A stretch of DNA of 64,000 nucleotides, taken from NCBI RefSeq assembly GCF_024807945.1, contig NZ_JANUFD010000015.1, forward strand, positions 1 to 64,000. The letters are read 5' to 3'. Source of the DNA: Pseudomonas sp. JUb42 (GTDB lineage: Bacteria; Pseudomonadota; Gammaproteobacteria; Pseudomonadales; Pseudomonadaceae). The notes beneath the pieces were generated by a model. That model was not told the origin of the DNA. It searched no databases and saw nothing but the letters and a program-made list of their open reading frames with translations. The translations under genes were made by a program, and so were the position numbers. Below, piece by piece: positions 44,384 through 52,921 of the stretch (its first letter is position 1; every line of letters begins with the position of its first letter).

Positions 44384-46123
44384 TTACTTGGCGGGTACCC
44401 GGGCGATCATTTTCGGGGGGCGCAGGAATTCGAAATCGCAGCCCTTGTCGGCCTGAGTCATCTGCTCATAGAAAAGTTTGCGATAGCCACGCTCGGCATC
44501 CACCGGCTTGGGCAGTTGAAGATCGCGACGGCGCGATTGCAGCTCCTTTTCATCTACCAGCAGTTCGATGCTTCGCTGCTGAACGCTCAGACGGATCCGG
44601 TCACCATTGCGCACCAGGGCCAACGGGCCACCGAGTGCGGCTTCGGGGGTAACGTGCAGGACGATGGTGCCCGCTGCGGTCCCGCTCATGCGGCCATCAG
44701 AAATACGCACCATGTCTTTGACGCCAGCCTTGGCCAGCTTCTTCGGTATAGGCAGGTAACCCGCCTCGGGCATGCCCGGCGCACCGATGGGGCCAATATT
44801 TTTCAGCACCAGGACATCGTCTGCGTTGACGTCCAGTTCCGGGTCATCAATACGATTGGCCATGTCTTCGGAGTTCTCGAACACTACGGCGCGACCTTCG
44901 TGCTCCATCAACTGCGGGTCGGCAGCCGATTGCTTGATGATTGCGCCGTCCGGGGCCATGTTGCCTTTGAGAAAAGCGATGCCGCCAGCCGGATAGATCG
45001 GGTTGGAAAAGCTTCGGACCACGTCTTGCTTGTACTCAGGGAAGTCCTCGAGTTCTTCGCCCAGGGTCCGCCCGCTGACTGTCATGGTGTCCAGATGCAG
45101 TTGCGGCTTGAGTTCGCGCAATACCGTCTGCAATCCTCCGGCACGGTGCAGATCCTCCATGTAATGCTGGCCCGAGGGTTTGAGGTCGACTAACACTGGC
45201 GTCTCGCGGCTCATCCGGTCGAAAGCTTCAAGGTCGATTTCGAAGCCCATGCGCCCCGCGATTGCCGTCAGGTGAATGATGCCATTGGTGGAACCGCCGA
45301 TTGCCAGCAGCACTCGCAGGGCGTTCTCAAAGGCTTTTTCGGTGAGGATCTTGTCCGGTGTCAGCCCGGTCCGCGCCATGATCACGGCACGGCGTCCGCT
45401 TTCTTCGGCGGTACGGATGCGGTCGCTGGTCACTGCGGGCGGGGTTGCGCCACCTGGCAGAACGATACCCAGCGCCTCACCGATGCAAGCCATGGTGCTT
45501 GCCGTCCCCATGACGGAGCAGGTGCCGATACTGGCCACCAGCTTGTTGTTCACTTCGTTGATTTCCTGCTCGTCGATTTCCTCGGCACGGTAACGCCCCC
45601 AAAAGCGCCGGCAGTCTGTACAGGCACCCACTCTCTCGCCGCGGTGGCCGCCGGTCAGCATTGAGCCCGTGACCAGTTGAATCATTGGCACGTTGGCCGA
45701 GGCGGCACCCATCAGTTGGGCCGGGACAGTCTTGTCGCACCCGCCGATAAGGACCACTGCATCCATAGGCTGTGCACGGATCATTTCTTCCGTATCGATG
45801 GCCATCAGGTTACGCAGATACATGCTCGTCGGTTGCGAGAAGCTTTCTGCGATGGAAATGGTCGGGAAGTCGATAGCCAGTCCGCCCTCCATCATGACAC
45901 CACGCTTGACCGCTTCGATCAGTTGCGGCGCGTTCCCGTGGCAAGGGTTGTAGCCACTTCCGGTGTTGGCGATACCAATGATGGTCCGATCCAGAGCGTC
46001 GTCGCTGTAGCCGGCGCCCTTGATGAAGGCCTTGCGAAGGAACAGCGCGAAGCCGGTATCGCCGTAGTTGGTCAGGCCCTTGCGGATACCGGTTGGCTTG
46101 ATGACTGGAGATTTGTCAGGCAT
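44384..46123 (-). CDS. IlvD/Edd-family sugar-acid dehydratase
   Basis: A 579-residue Fe-S dehydratase. Cluster cysteines lie in NPCHGN near residue 57, GGCDKT near 125 and GACTDCRRFWGRY near 196; ISDGRMSGTAAG near 477 is the conserved C-terminal motif. The GACTDCRRFW form is typical of the sugar-acid branch (arabonate, xylonate, galactonate) rather than of biosynthetic IlvD. The MFS importer downstream and the GntR regulator upstream support a catabolic role. The start at 46123 has AAGGGTG at good spacing; the GTG at 46132 does not. Confidence 0.92.
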   Translation of the reverse strand: MPDKSPVIKPTGIRKGLTNYGDTGFALFLRKAFIKGAGYSDDALDRTIIGIANTGSGYNPCHGNAPQLIEAVKRGVMMEGGLAIDFPTISIAESFSQPTSMYLRNLMAIDTEEMIRAQPMDAVVLIGGCDKTVPAQLMGAASANVPMIQLVTGSMLTGGHRGERVGACTDCRRFWGRYRAEEIDEQEINEVNNKLVASIGTCSVMGTASTMACIGEALGIVLPGGATPPAVTSDRIRTAEESGRRAVIMARTGLTPDKILTEKAFENALRVLLAIGGSTNGIIHLTAIAGRMGFEIDLEAFDRMSRETPVLVDLKPSGQHYMEDLHRAGGLQTVLRELKPQLHLDTMTVSGRTLGEELEDFPEYKQDVVRSFSNPIYPAGGIAFLKGNMAPDGAIIKQSAADPQLMEHEGRAVVFENSEDMANRIDDPELDVNADDVLVLKNIGPIGAPGMPEAGYLPIPKKLAKAGVKDMVRISDGRMSGTAAGTIVLHVTPEAALGGPLALVRNGDRIRLSVQQRSIELLVDEKELQSRRRDLQLPKPVDAERGYRKLFYEQMTQADKGCDFEFLRPPKMIARVPAK

Positions 46124-46152
46124 GGGAATCACCCTTGAGCATTATTGGATTT

Positions 46153-46176
46153 ATTATCGATCAGATTATTGATAAT
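46153..46176. promoter_or_regulatory. Inverted repeat, candidate GntR operator
   Basis: ATTATC (46153-46158) and GATAAT (46171-46176) form a perfect 6-bp dyad with a 12-bp spacer in an AT-rich stretch 30 bases upstream of the dehydratase start codon and about 145 bp before the divergent GntR gene. It is a plausible site for the GntR/FCD regulator. Confidence 0.5.
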
Positions 46177-46319
46177 CCGTTGCGACGCATGAAATCACGA
46201 CCAGGGACGTTGCGCAAGGGCCTTTATCGCGTGATGTTCAATCCTCACCTTGCTGCGAATGCACGGGTTTTGTGGCAGTCTCACCACTTAATTCACCTGC
46301 AGTGCCAAGGCATCAACCC

Positions 46320-46988
46320 ATGCAACTCGTTGAAAATTTAAGCTCCGTAGGCCTGGAACAAGCCGTCAGCATCCTTGAGGAGGAGATAGTCCTGGGTTTT
46401 CTCCACCCTCGCGAACGCTTGGTGGAAGACGAGCTGTTAGAACGTTTTGGTCTCAAGCGGCATGTGGTGCGCCAGGTGCTGGTAGAGCTGGAACGGATGG
46501 GGTTGGTCGAGCGCAAGCGAAATATCGGAGCGCTGGTAAAGGCATACACCGCTAAAGAAGTGGAAGATCTCTACGCTGTTCGTGAGTTGCTGGAGTGCCA
46601 GTGCGTGCGCCTGATCCGGTTTCCGCTTCCTCAAAGCGCGCTGGATGCGCTGACCGCAACGCAGAAACTTCACGACGAGACGGTTCAGTCGGGCAATCTG
46701 CGGGGCGCTTTCAGGGCTAACATGCGCTTTCACGAACTGCTGTTCGGGCTTTCTGACAACCCGGTATTGGTGGCGGCGATCAGGGACCATGCACAGCGGG
46801 CACATTCAGTGCGCTCATCGTCATTGGTGGTGGCCGACCAACTGGAGCGAGCACGTCGCGAGCACTGGTCAATTATCGAGGCGTTGCGGGATCAGGACGT
46901 GGAAAAACTCGTTCAACTCTGCAGCGATCATCTCAAACCCTCCCGTGATAACTACATCGCCGCCTGCCATCGGCGAACAGGCCAGTAA
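46320..46988 (+). CDS. GntR-family transcriptional regulator with FCD domain
   Basis: A 222-residue regulator. The winged HTH is at about residues 10-70 (PRERLVEDELLERFGLKRHV, then VRQVLVELERMGLVERKRN) and the helical FCD effector domain at 80-205 (YAVRELLECQCVRLI, FRANMRFHELLFGLSDNPVL, EHWSIIEALRDQDVEKL). The FCD metal-binding His residues are present. It is divergent from the dehydratase/MFS unit and is its probable regulator, sensing a sugar acid or intermediate. Confidence 0.93.
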   Translation: MQLVENLSSVGLEQAVSILEEEIVLGFLHPRERLVEDELLERFGLKRHVVRQVLVELERMGLVERKRNIGALVKAYTAKEVEDLYAVRELLECQCVRLIRFPLPQSALDALTATQKLHDETVQSGNLRGAFRANMRFHELLFGLSDNPVLVAAIRDHAQRAHSVRSSSLVVADQLERARREHWSIIEALRDQDVEKLVQLCSDHLKPSRDNYIAACHRRTGQ

Positions 46989-47160
46989 TAGCTGAGCGTT
47001 GGCCGTTTTTGCCCTGGGACCAGGCCACGGCCGACATTAAAGCGTCCTCCCGCTGACGACCCGAACTTGAGCTACCTTTCATGGCCCGACCAAAGCGTTT
47101 TTCGACAAGACATGGAAACCGGGAGATTTGATCAGACAATAATCTGCTGTGTTTCTGAGA

Positions 47161-47188
47161 GGCATAAGTGCATCAATACACTTATGCC
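47161..47188. repeat. Perfect inverted repeat (hairpin)
   Basis: GGCATAAGTG and CACTTATGCC are perfect 10-bp arms separated by eight bases. There is no T tract, so it is not a typical terminator. It could be a protein-binding site or a remnant of a mobile-element end. Confidence 0.6.
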
Positions 47189-47287
47189 GTCGCCGTATCT
47201 GAACGACCGCCTGGATCGAACGCAGTCGCTTGTGAACGGACGCTTTTGGCCGATTTCTGCCTGCCACCATTGGCTAAAACTGTCCTA

Positions 47288-47413
47288 TAGCTGCCGGTGC
47301 CTACCGCTGCAATGGGCCGATACTGAGCCACGCCATACAACGCCTGACTGACCGAGATCCGTCGTCAACTGGGGCGCACCCGCTGAATGCACCGAAGGCT
47401 GATCTGGCGAATA
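47288..47413 (+). repeat. Direct repeat, copy A (126 bp)
   Basis: Matches copy B at 52518-52643 over 126 bp without gaps and with ten substitutions (92% identity by manual count). The two copies lie in the same orientation about 5.2 kb apart, flanking the ABC exporter, two truncated gene ends and two of the three DUF4214 genes. No coding function is evident. Confidence 0.85.
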
Positions 47414-47773
47414 TCACTTGGGAGGGCAGTCTATGTGAATGAGCGCTGGTACCCGTACGGGAAGAAGTTGTTTGAGAGGCGCTATCGGTGTCCGGAGTGT
47501 GCAAGGCAACGGCATCCCCTGACGGGAACTCAACCAGCTTGCCTCCGAGTGTTGAGATACAGAAACCCTCGCCGGGAGTCCGAATGGTCGGTGCTATGGG
47601 TTGATTAAAAGATTGATAGCCTTGACCGATTTACCAAAACCGCATCACTCATTTCTTCAGGGCGGACCGGGCTCATCCGCAGAGCGCGCTGTAGCGATCA
47701 ACAAGACCGGCGAAGCGTGCTGAACTTGCCGGTACAATCGCCCCTCACTGGCAACCCGGAGCCTGCGCCTTTA

Positions 47774-49585
47774 ATGTCGTTGTTCATTCGTTTGACTGCA
47801 TTTTCAACCCAAAGCGCCAGGGCGGTCGGCCTTGTCTGGGCGACTTCCCGGCCCTTGTTCGGCGGCTTGATCGTGGCGACGCTGATCGCCGGCATTTTGC
47901 CCGCGCTCGCCGCCTGGATCGGCCAGCGGATCGTCGATGCGGTGGTTCAGGCGATGCAGATCCATGGGAATGGCAGCCAGGCGCCCGTATGGCCTGTCCT
48001 GCGTTATGTGTTGGCCGAGGCGGGCGCATTGGCGTTGCTGGCTGGGGCGCAACGGGCGCTTTCCATGCAACAGGCGCTATTGCGGGTGCAGTTGGGGCAG
48101 AAGGTCAACCTGATGATCCTGGAAAAGGCCCAGACTCTTTCGCTGCTGCAGTTCGAGGACTCGGCCTTTTACGACAAGTTGGTGCGCGTGCGCCGCGATG
48201 CATCGACCCGGCCACTGGGCCTCGTCACAAAAGGCCTGGGGCTTACGCAAAACCTCATCTCACTTGTCAGCTTTGCTGTGCTGCTGGTGCATTTTTCCCC
48301 TTGGGCGCTGCTGATCCTGGTGCTCGGCGCGCTGCCGGTGTTCTTCGCCGAGACGCATTTTTCCGGTAATGCCTTCCGCCTGTTTCAGCGTCGCGCCCCG
48401 GAAACCCGCCATCAAAATTACTTGGAAGCATTGCTGTCCCATGAGGCGCACACCAAGGAAGTGAAGCTTTTCGGCATGGCGCCGTTGTTGCTGCAACGCT
48501 ATCGCGATAATTTCATGCGCCTGTACGCCGAAGACCGTCGGCTCACCGTGCGACGCGACGCCTGGGGCTTTGCCCTCGGGCTATTGGGCACTGCCGCGTT
48601 CTACCTGGCCTACGCCTGGGTGGTACTGGACACCGTGCGTGGCCAGACCACACTGGGGCAGATGACTATGTACCTGGTGCTGTTCAAGCAAGGCCAGGTC
48701 GCCATCACCGCCAGCCTCAGCGCGATTGCCGGTTTGTACGAGGACGGCCTGTACCTGTCTGACCTCTACGAATACCTTGAGGTGCCGGTGGCACCTAAAC
48801 GCGGCACGCTGAAGGCCGGTGCATGCCCAGGTGACGGCCTGCGCTGCGAGCGCTTGGGGTTCCGCTACCCGGGTGCCGCGCACCCCACGCTCAGCGACAT
48901 CAGCCTGCACCTGAAGCATGGCATGAGCTTGGCCCTGGTGGGCGAAAACGGCTCGGGTAAAACCACATTGATCAAACTGCTTACCCGACTCTATGCGCCT
49001 GACGAAGGCCGAATCCTGCTGGACGGCAGCGATTTGCAGGACTGGGACGAACAGGCCTTGCACCAACGCATCGGGGTGATCTTTCAGGACTACATTCGTT
49101 ACCAGATGACGGTCGGCGAAAACCTTGGGGTGGGTGACGTCGACGCTTTCGATGACCAGGACCGTTGGCGCGATGCGGCCACTCAAGGGATCGCCGCCGA
49201 ATTCATCGAACGCTTGAGCAACGGCTATCACACGCAGCTGGGGCGCTGGTTCGTCGGTGGGCAGGAACTGTCCGGTGGGCAATGGCAAAAGTTAGCGCTG
49301 TCGCGGGCCTACATGCGCCGTGGGGCCGATCTGCTGATTTTGGACGAACCGACAGCCGCCCTCGACGCTGCGGCCGAGGCTGCCGTATTCGAGCACTTCC
49401 GCGAGTACGCCAAGGGGCGCATGACTTTGCTGATTTCCCACCGATTCTCCAGCGTGCGCAACGCTGATCACATCATCGTGCTGGATCAGGGCCGGATTCT
49501 GGAACAAGGCACCCACGTGCAACTGATGGCTGGCGGCGGGCGCTATGCCAGCCTGTTCAACATCCAGGCGCGTGGGTATCGGTAA
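47774..49585 (+). CDS. ABC exporter, fused permease and ATP-binding domains
   Basis: About 603 residues. The N-terminal membrane domain (roughly 20-300) has six helices, followed by an ATPase domain with Walker A VGENGSGKTTLIKLL near 405, signature ELSGGQWQKLALSRAYM near 505 and Walker B LLILDEPTAALDA. It is a half-size exporter expected to work as a homodimer. The start is uncertain: a GTG at 47717 would add 19 residues, and neither start has a strong ribosome-binding site. No membrane-fusion or outer-membrane partner genes lie nearby. Cargo unknown; a peptide or lipid is possible. Confidence 0.88.
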   Translation: MSLFIRLTAFSTQSARAVGLVWATSRPLFGGLIVATLIAGILPALAAWIGQRIVDAVVQAMQIHGNGSQAPVWPVLRYVLAEAGALALLAGAQRALSMQQALLRVQLGQKVNLMILEKAQTLSLLQFEDSAFYDKLVRVRRDASTRPLGLVTKGLGLTQNLISLVSFAVLLVHFSPWALLILVLGALPVFFAETHFSGNAFRLFQRRAPETRHQNYLEALLSHEAHTKEVKLFGMAPLLLQRYRDNFMRLYAEDRRLTVRRDAWGFALGLLGTAAFYLAYAWVVLDTVRGQTTLGQMTMYLVLFKQGQVAITASLSAIAGLYEDGLYLSDLYEYLEVPVAPKRGTLKAGACPGDGLRCERLGFRYPGAAHPTLSDISLHLKHGMSLALVGENGSGKTTLIKLLTRLYAPDEGRILLDGSDLQDWDEQALHQRIGVIFQDYIRYQMTVGENLGVGDVDAFDDQDRWRDAATQGIAAEFIERLSNGYHTQLGRWFVGGQELSGGQWQKLALSRAYMRRGADLLILDEPTAALDAAAEAAVFEHFREYAKGRMTLLISHRFSSVRNADHIIVLDQGRILEQGTHVQLMAGGGRYASLFNIQARGYR

Positions 49586-49620
49586 CTGCCCCGGCTAAGC
49601 ACTGACGAGGCAACACTCGT

Positions 49621-49800
49621 TTAGTCATCCAGGTAGTAATGGTTGAACAAACCGGCGGCCTGCAGGCCGATCAACCAGTGGCCGGGGTCAGCACGGTTCG
49701 CGCCTTCGACCGGTGAAGTCGATCCATAGCTGCCTTTCGCAAAGGGGTAATAATCAACCCAAAGTTTTCTATCGCCGAAGCCCTTTTGCAGAAACCCGGC
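49621..49800 (-). pseudogene. Possible C-terminal gene fragment
   Basis: On the minus strand the last 58 codons before the stop read protein-like (GFLQKGFGDRKLWVDYYPFA, then GSYGSTSPVEGANRADPGHW). No start or upstream domain is seen because the region above is occupied by the GNAT remnant on the other strand. Family not recognised; assigned only as a possible decayed tail. Confidence 0.3.
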
Positions 49801-49839
49801 AGAGTTCGTGGGACGCTGAGAATGCAAAAAGGAGAAGTT

Positions 49840-50070
49840 ATGCAGCTGTATGATGCCGGTGACGATCAGGTAAGAATCCGCAAGGTAATACCTGCTGACT
49901 TCGATGCCTGGAAGGTGCTGTGGGACGGCCATCGACAGCAAATTACGTGCGCGCGATATCACCAAGAGGCTTGGGGATTTAGCGGCGGTATTAAACCGTC
50001 GCTATCCGAACCAATGCAGCCCCCCATAGCGTTTACGGTTGGATGGGCGATTCAGTATGACTCAGCGTAA
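49840..50070 (+). pseudogene. N-terminal remnant of a GNAT acetyltransferase
   Basis: Starts with an excellent AGGAGAAGTTATG and reads MQLYDAGDDQVRIRKVIPAD followed by FDAWKVLWDG, a standard GNAT opening. After about 30 codons the sequence loses family similarity and stops at 50070 (76 codons in all). The acetyl-CoA binding part is missing, so the product is very unlikely to be active. Confidence 0.65.
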
Positions 50071-50156
50071 GTGGCGTATGAAGAACAGCCTTAAGGCATC
50101 CACAGGGTAAATTCTCAGCGTACCCATCACCAAGACGGCCATAATTTGAAGCCGAC

Positions 50157-50188
50157 TATCGCGGGCCAAACCCGCGATAACTTTTTTT
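50157..50188 (+). terminator. Intrinsic terminator
   Basis: A perfect 9-bp stem TATCGCGGG/CCCGCGATA with a CCAAA loop followed, after two bases, by seven T. It serves rightward transcripts and separates them from the leftward DUF4214 genes. Confidence 0.88.
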
Positions 50189-50231
50189 GGCCAAAATTGA
50201 GCGCCGGGAAGCGTTAAAGTAGTGATGTCTG

Positions 50232-51119
50232 TTACATCCATACACCGTTTTGCAACTCAGTTGCGGTGTTGCTGACGTTCTCGTTGCTCTCGGAAAACGC
50301 CACCAGAACATCATTGGCCCCAGCGCCGTTGGCCATTTGATTGCTCCAGTATTGCAAGCCTGTTGCGTCAGGCGCGCGGTGCAAGACGTGTTGATAGTAG
50401 CTGTTAATCAGGGAGGCAGAGTCAGCATTCGGATTATTAGCCTTGAACTCGTTGCTGTTGACAAATCCCATGGCAACTTCAGCCATGCTCACACCTTGGT
50501 CCAGTTTTTCAGTCCAGAGCTTCAAGCCCTCTTTATCGGGTTTGCGATCAAACGCTGCCTGATAAAGACGATAGGCCGAGCCTGCGTTTTGACCGGCCTG
50601 GACGTCCAGCGCCAGAGTCGTACCATCTTCCTGAAAGTTGATGCGTTCGATGTTAAACAGCGTATCGCTTTTGCCCAGGCCTTTAACGGTGGCGACAGTA
50701 CCTACTGACGAGACTGCAAAGTCGCTTTTGAGTGCTGCGTAGTGCACGGTATCAATACCTGCGTTACCGCTGTAGGTGTCGTTACCTGGCCAGGCGTAAA
50801 AATGGTCATTGCCGTTGGAACCTATGTACTGATCGTTACCGCTGAAGAGTGAACCAGAGTTTGCTGCATCGCTTACTTTTACGTTAAGCCCGCTAATGGT
50901 GACGTAAGGTGTGTCATTGAGAGAATACGTGATGCCAGTAAAAAAGCTCGCCTGTGAATTACCTGATGGAAAGAAGCCACTCAGGTCCGCCTTATAATTA
51001 CCCTCACCGTAGACAATGTGAGTGCTTGACATCGACACTACTTGCCCGGTAGCACCAACCTGAGCTGCTTTGTTCAGGTCGAAGTTGTCGAGAGGTTGAT
51101 TATAGGTAATGCGTGCCAT
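50232..51119 (-). CDS. DUF4214 protein with short RTX-like region
   Basis: A 295-residue acidic protein. Residues about 1-90 are of unknown fold; residues about 95-125 hold RTX-like GNDQYIGSNGNDHFYAWPG repeats ending in DTVHYAAL; the C-terminal half is DUF4214 (AYRLYQAAFDRKPDKEGLKL, GFVNSNEFKANNPNADS, SYYQHVLHRAPDATGLQYWS). No N-terminal signal peptide, so type I secretion through an uncleaved C-terminal signal is plausible. It is a tandem paralogue of 51175-52092, sharing the ends MARITYNQP/MATLKLHQP and the DUF4214 part. Confidence 0.88.
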   Translation of the reverse strand: MARITYNQPLDNFDLNKAAQVGATGQVVSMSSTHIVYGEGNYKADLSGFFPSGNSQASFFTGITYSLNDTPYVTISGLNVKVSDAANSGSLFSGNDQYIGSNGNDHFYAWPGNDTYSGNAGIDTVHYAALKSDFAVSSVGTVATVKGLGKSDTLFNIERINFQEDGTTLALDVQAGQNAGSAYRLYQAAFDRKPDKEGLKLWTEKLDQGVSMAEVAMGFVNSNEFKANNPNADSASLINSYYQHVLHRAPDATGLQYWSNQMANGAGANDVLVAFSESNENVSNTATELQNGVWM

Positions 51120-51174
51120 TGTGATGAGTCCTTATCGTTTGTATATAAATCGGGAGCAGAGGTGAGCTGCCAAA

Positions 51175-52092
51175 TCAGGTCAGCCACAGCCCGGTGCTGA
51201 GCACAGCCTCGGAGTTACTGAGGTTTTCTTGACTTTCGGAGAATGACACCAGCATTTCGCTGGCCGACATGCCATTAGCCGTGGCGTTACTCCAGTACGC
51301 CAAACCCGTTGCGTCGGGTGCCCGATGCAAAACGTGTTGGTAGTAGCTGTTGATGAGGGTACTGGCGTCAGTGCTTGAATGGGCGGCCTTGAACTCACTG
51401 CTGTTGACAAAGCCTGTAGCGACCTGAGTCAGGCTGGCGCCGTTGTCCAATTGCGTGATCCAGAACGTCAGGCCCTTGTTATCTGGTGTGCGATCAAATG
51501 CGGCCTGATACAGGCGATACGCCGACCCCGCATTTTGGCCCGATTCAACGTCTATCGCTAAAGTCGAGCCATCACTAAAACCAATGCGTTCTACGTTGGA
51601 CAGGACGTCGTGCTTGCCGTCCACCGTTATCGCGTACGCTCTGCCATTGGCATCTACGGTGCGATTGACGATCAGGCCAGCCTTGCTGTTGTACTGAACG
51701 GTATCGATCCCGCCGCCGCCGTTGATCGTGTCATTGCCTGCACCGCTTTTGATCACGTCATTGCCTGCCGAGCCAATGACGATGTCATTGCCCTTTAGAA
51801 CTTCATTAAGCGCGCCTTTGAAATCGAAGCCGCCGATGTATTCGGCCACAGTCGCGGCGTCGGCGTTTATACCGGTGACTTCGTAATACAGGCCGCCGTT
51901 CTGGTAGGCGGCTGTGGAGGTTAGGGTACCGCCGCTGACTTCGCCGTTGCTGAACTGGAAGCTGCCGAAGTAATCCTGGGTTCTGAAACCGTCGGTAGCG
52001 CGAATGTGGCCAGAGTCCACAATGGGGAATGCCCCGTCCCACGCCTGCAAATTGCTCATGTTGATCGGTTGATGCAGCTTGAGGGTCGCCAT
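51175..52092 (-). CDS. DUF4214 protein with short RTX-like region
   Basis: A 305-residue paralogue of 50232-51119. It has KGNDIVIGSAGNDVIKSGAG and NDTINGGGGIDTVQYN (calcium-binding RTX nonapeptides, about residues 100-135) and a C-terminal DUF4214 domain with AYRLYQAAFDRTPDNKGLTF and SYYQHVLHRAPDATGLAYWS. The first gene of the pair; the 55-bp gap suggests co-transcription. Probably secreted; function unknown. Confidence 0.88.
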   Translation of the reverse strand: MATLKLHQPINMSNLQAWDGAFPIVDSGHIRATDGFRTQDYFGSFQFSNGEVSGGTLTSTAAYQNGGLYYEVTGINADAATVAEYIGGFDFKGALNEVLKGNDIVIGSAGNDVIKSGAGNDTINGGGGIDTVQYNSKAGLIVNRTVDANGRAYAITVDGKHDVLSNVERIGFSDGSTLAIDVESGQNAGSAYRLYQAAFDRTPDNKGLTFWITQLDNGASLTQVATGFVNSSEFKAAHSSTDASTLINSYYQHVLHRAPDATGLAYWSNATANGMSASEMLVSFSESQENLSNSEAVLSTGLWLT

Positions 52093-52921
52093 TAGTCTTC
52101 CTTAACCGATGCATCGACGTGCAACCAGAACGGGTCCCGGCCAGCGGTTTTGACAGCTTCATGCTGTCAGTCGATGCGGATACAAACCGGATACAAATTG
52201 AAATACGTAGGCTGTCTGACTCGGCTTATGGAGAATTGTTCCCATCCATCGGCATCTATGACTGCTGGCGCTGATCGAAAGCTGACCTGACGGCTGTGAC
52301 TCCGAACGACAAATGGCTTGCGGGTATCACCAGATTCCAGATTCGGACCGGCACGTGTACTTGTTCTGCATGATCGACTGTTTCTGCGTAATTGCAGGAG
52401 CCTGACCACTTATCTGCATTGGATTTGACCAGTCGTTCCCATCGGACTTGAACAGCGGACTTAGTAGCCTTGACTGGCAGAAGTCGACCGATTCTGTTGA
52501 AAAAGTAGAAAGCCCCATAGCTACCGGTGCCTACCACTGCAATGGGTCGATACTGATCCACGCCATACAAAGTCTGGCTGACCGAGCCCCGTCGTCAACT
52601 GGGGCGCACCCGCTGAATGCACCGAAGGCTGATCCGGCGAATAAGCAAACAGACATGTTCAACCTGCGGCAGGAAACTCATCTGCACTCACAACCCTGCC
52701 CAGTGCGGGCCAAGCCCGTAGGAAAGGCGCGGTTTTTGCGTTTCAGTGGTTAGTGACCCACACAACTAAGACGATAGATGCAAAACCATCCCGCAGATCG
52801 ACACTGAACGAGGCGTACTGACGGCTGATGCGCCGTTAGTTGGTCTTTAATGCCCAATAGCCATCATCATGTTATCGTCACTACTTTTTAAGCGTAAGTG
52901 ATCACACTAAGGAGCTCACGG
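52093..52921. other. Gene-poor region with repeat copy B
   Basis: About 830 bp between the divergent DUF4214 genes. It contains direct repeat copy B (52518-52643). Apart from that and the promoter/ribosome-binding region of the gene at 52922 (AAGGAGCTCACGG), no gene, hairpin or recognised motif was found. Confidence 0.6.
52518..52643 (+). repeat. Direct repeat, copy B (126 bp)
   Basis: Second copy of the 126-bp element at 47288-47413, same orientation, 116 of 126 bases identical. The match stops abruptly at both ends (ATAGCT onward and GCGAATA). Confidence 0.85.

Larger units (their letters stand above)
46989..47773. other. Gene-poor, rearranged region
   Basis: About 780 bp with no convincing gene. 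It contains a perfect 10-bp hairpin (47161-47188), Pseudomonas-repeat-like sequence around GGACGCTTTTGGCCGATTTC, and direct repeat copy A (47288-47413). A short frame at 47387-47608 has a CPEC motif but no start signal and was not accepted. The end holds the start region of the ABC exporter. Confidence 0.6.

Noticed and set aside
44384..46123. Biosynthetic dihydroxyacid dehydratase IlvD
   Set aside because: The cysteine motif form and the MFS/GntR context match the sugar-acid branch better.
47387..47608. Short frame with YRCPECARQRHP
   Set aside because: One CxxC alone is weak; it lacks a ribosome-binding site, overlaps repeat A and matches no family I recognise. A transposase remnant is possible but not supported.
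47774..49585. Type I secretion ABC component for the DUF4214/RTX proteins
   Set aside because: No membrane-fusion or TolC gene nearby, no C39-like domain, and truncated genes separate it from the RTX genes.
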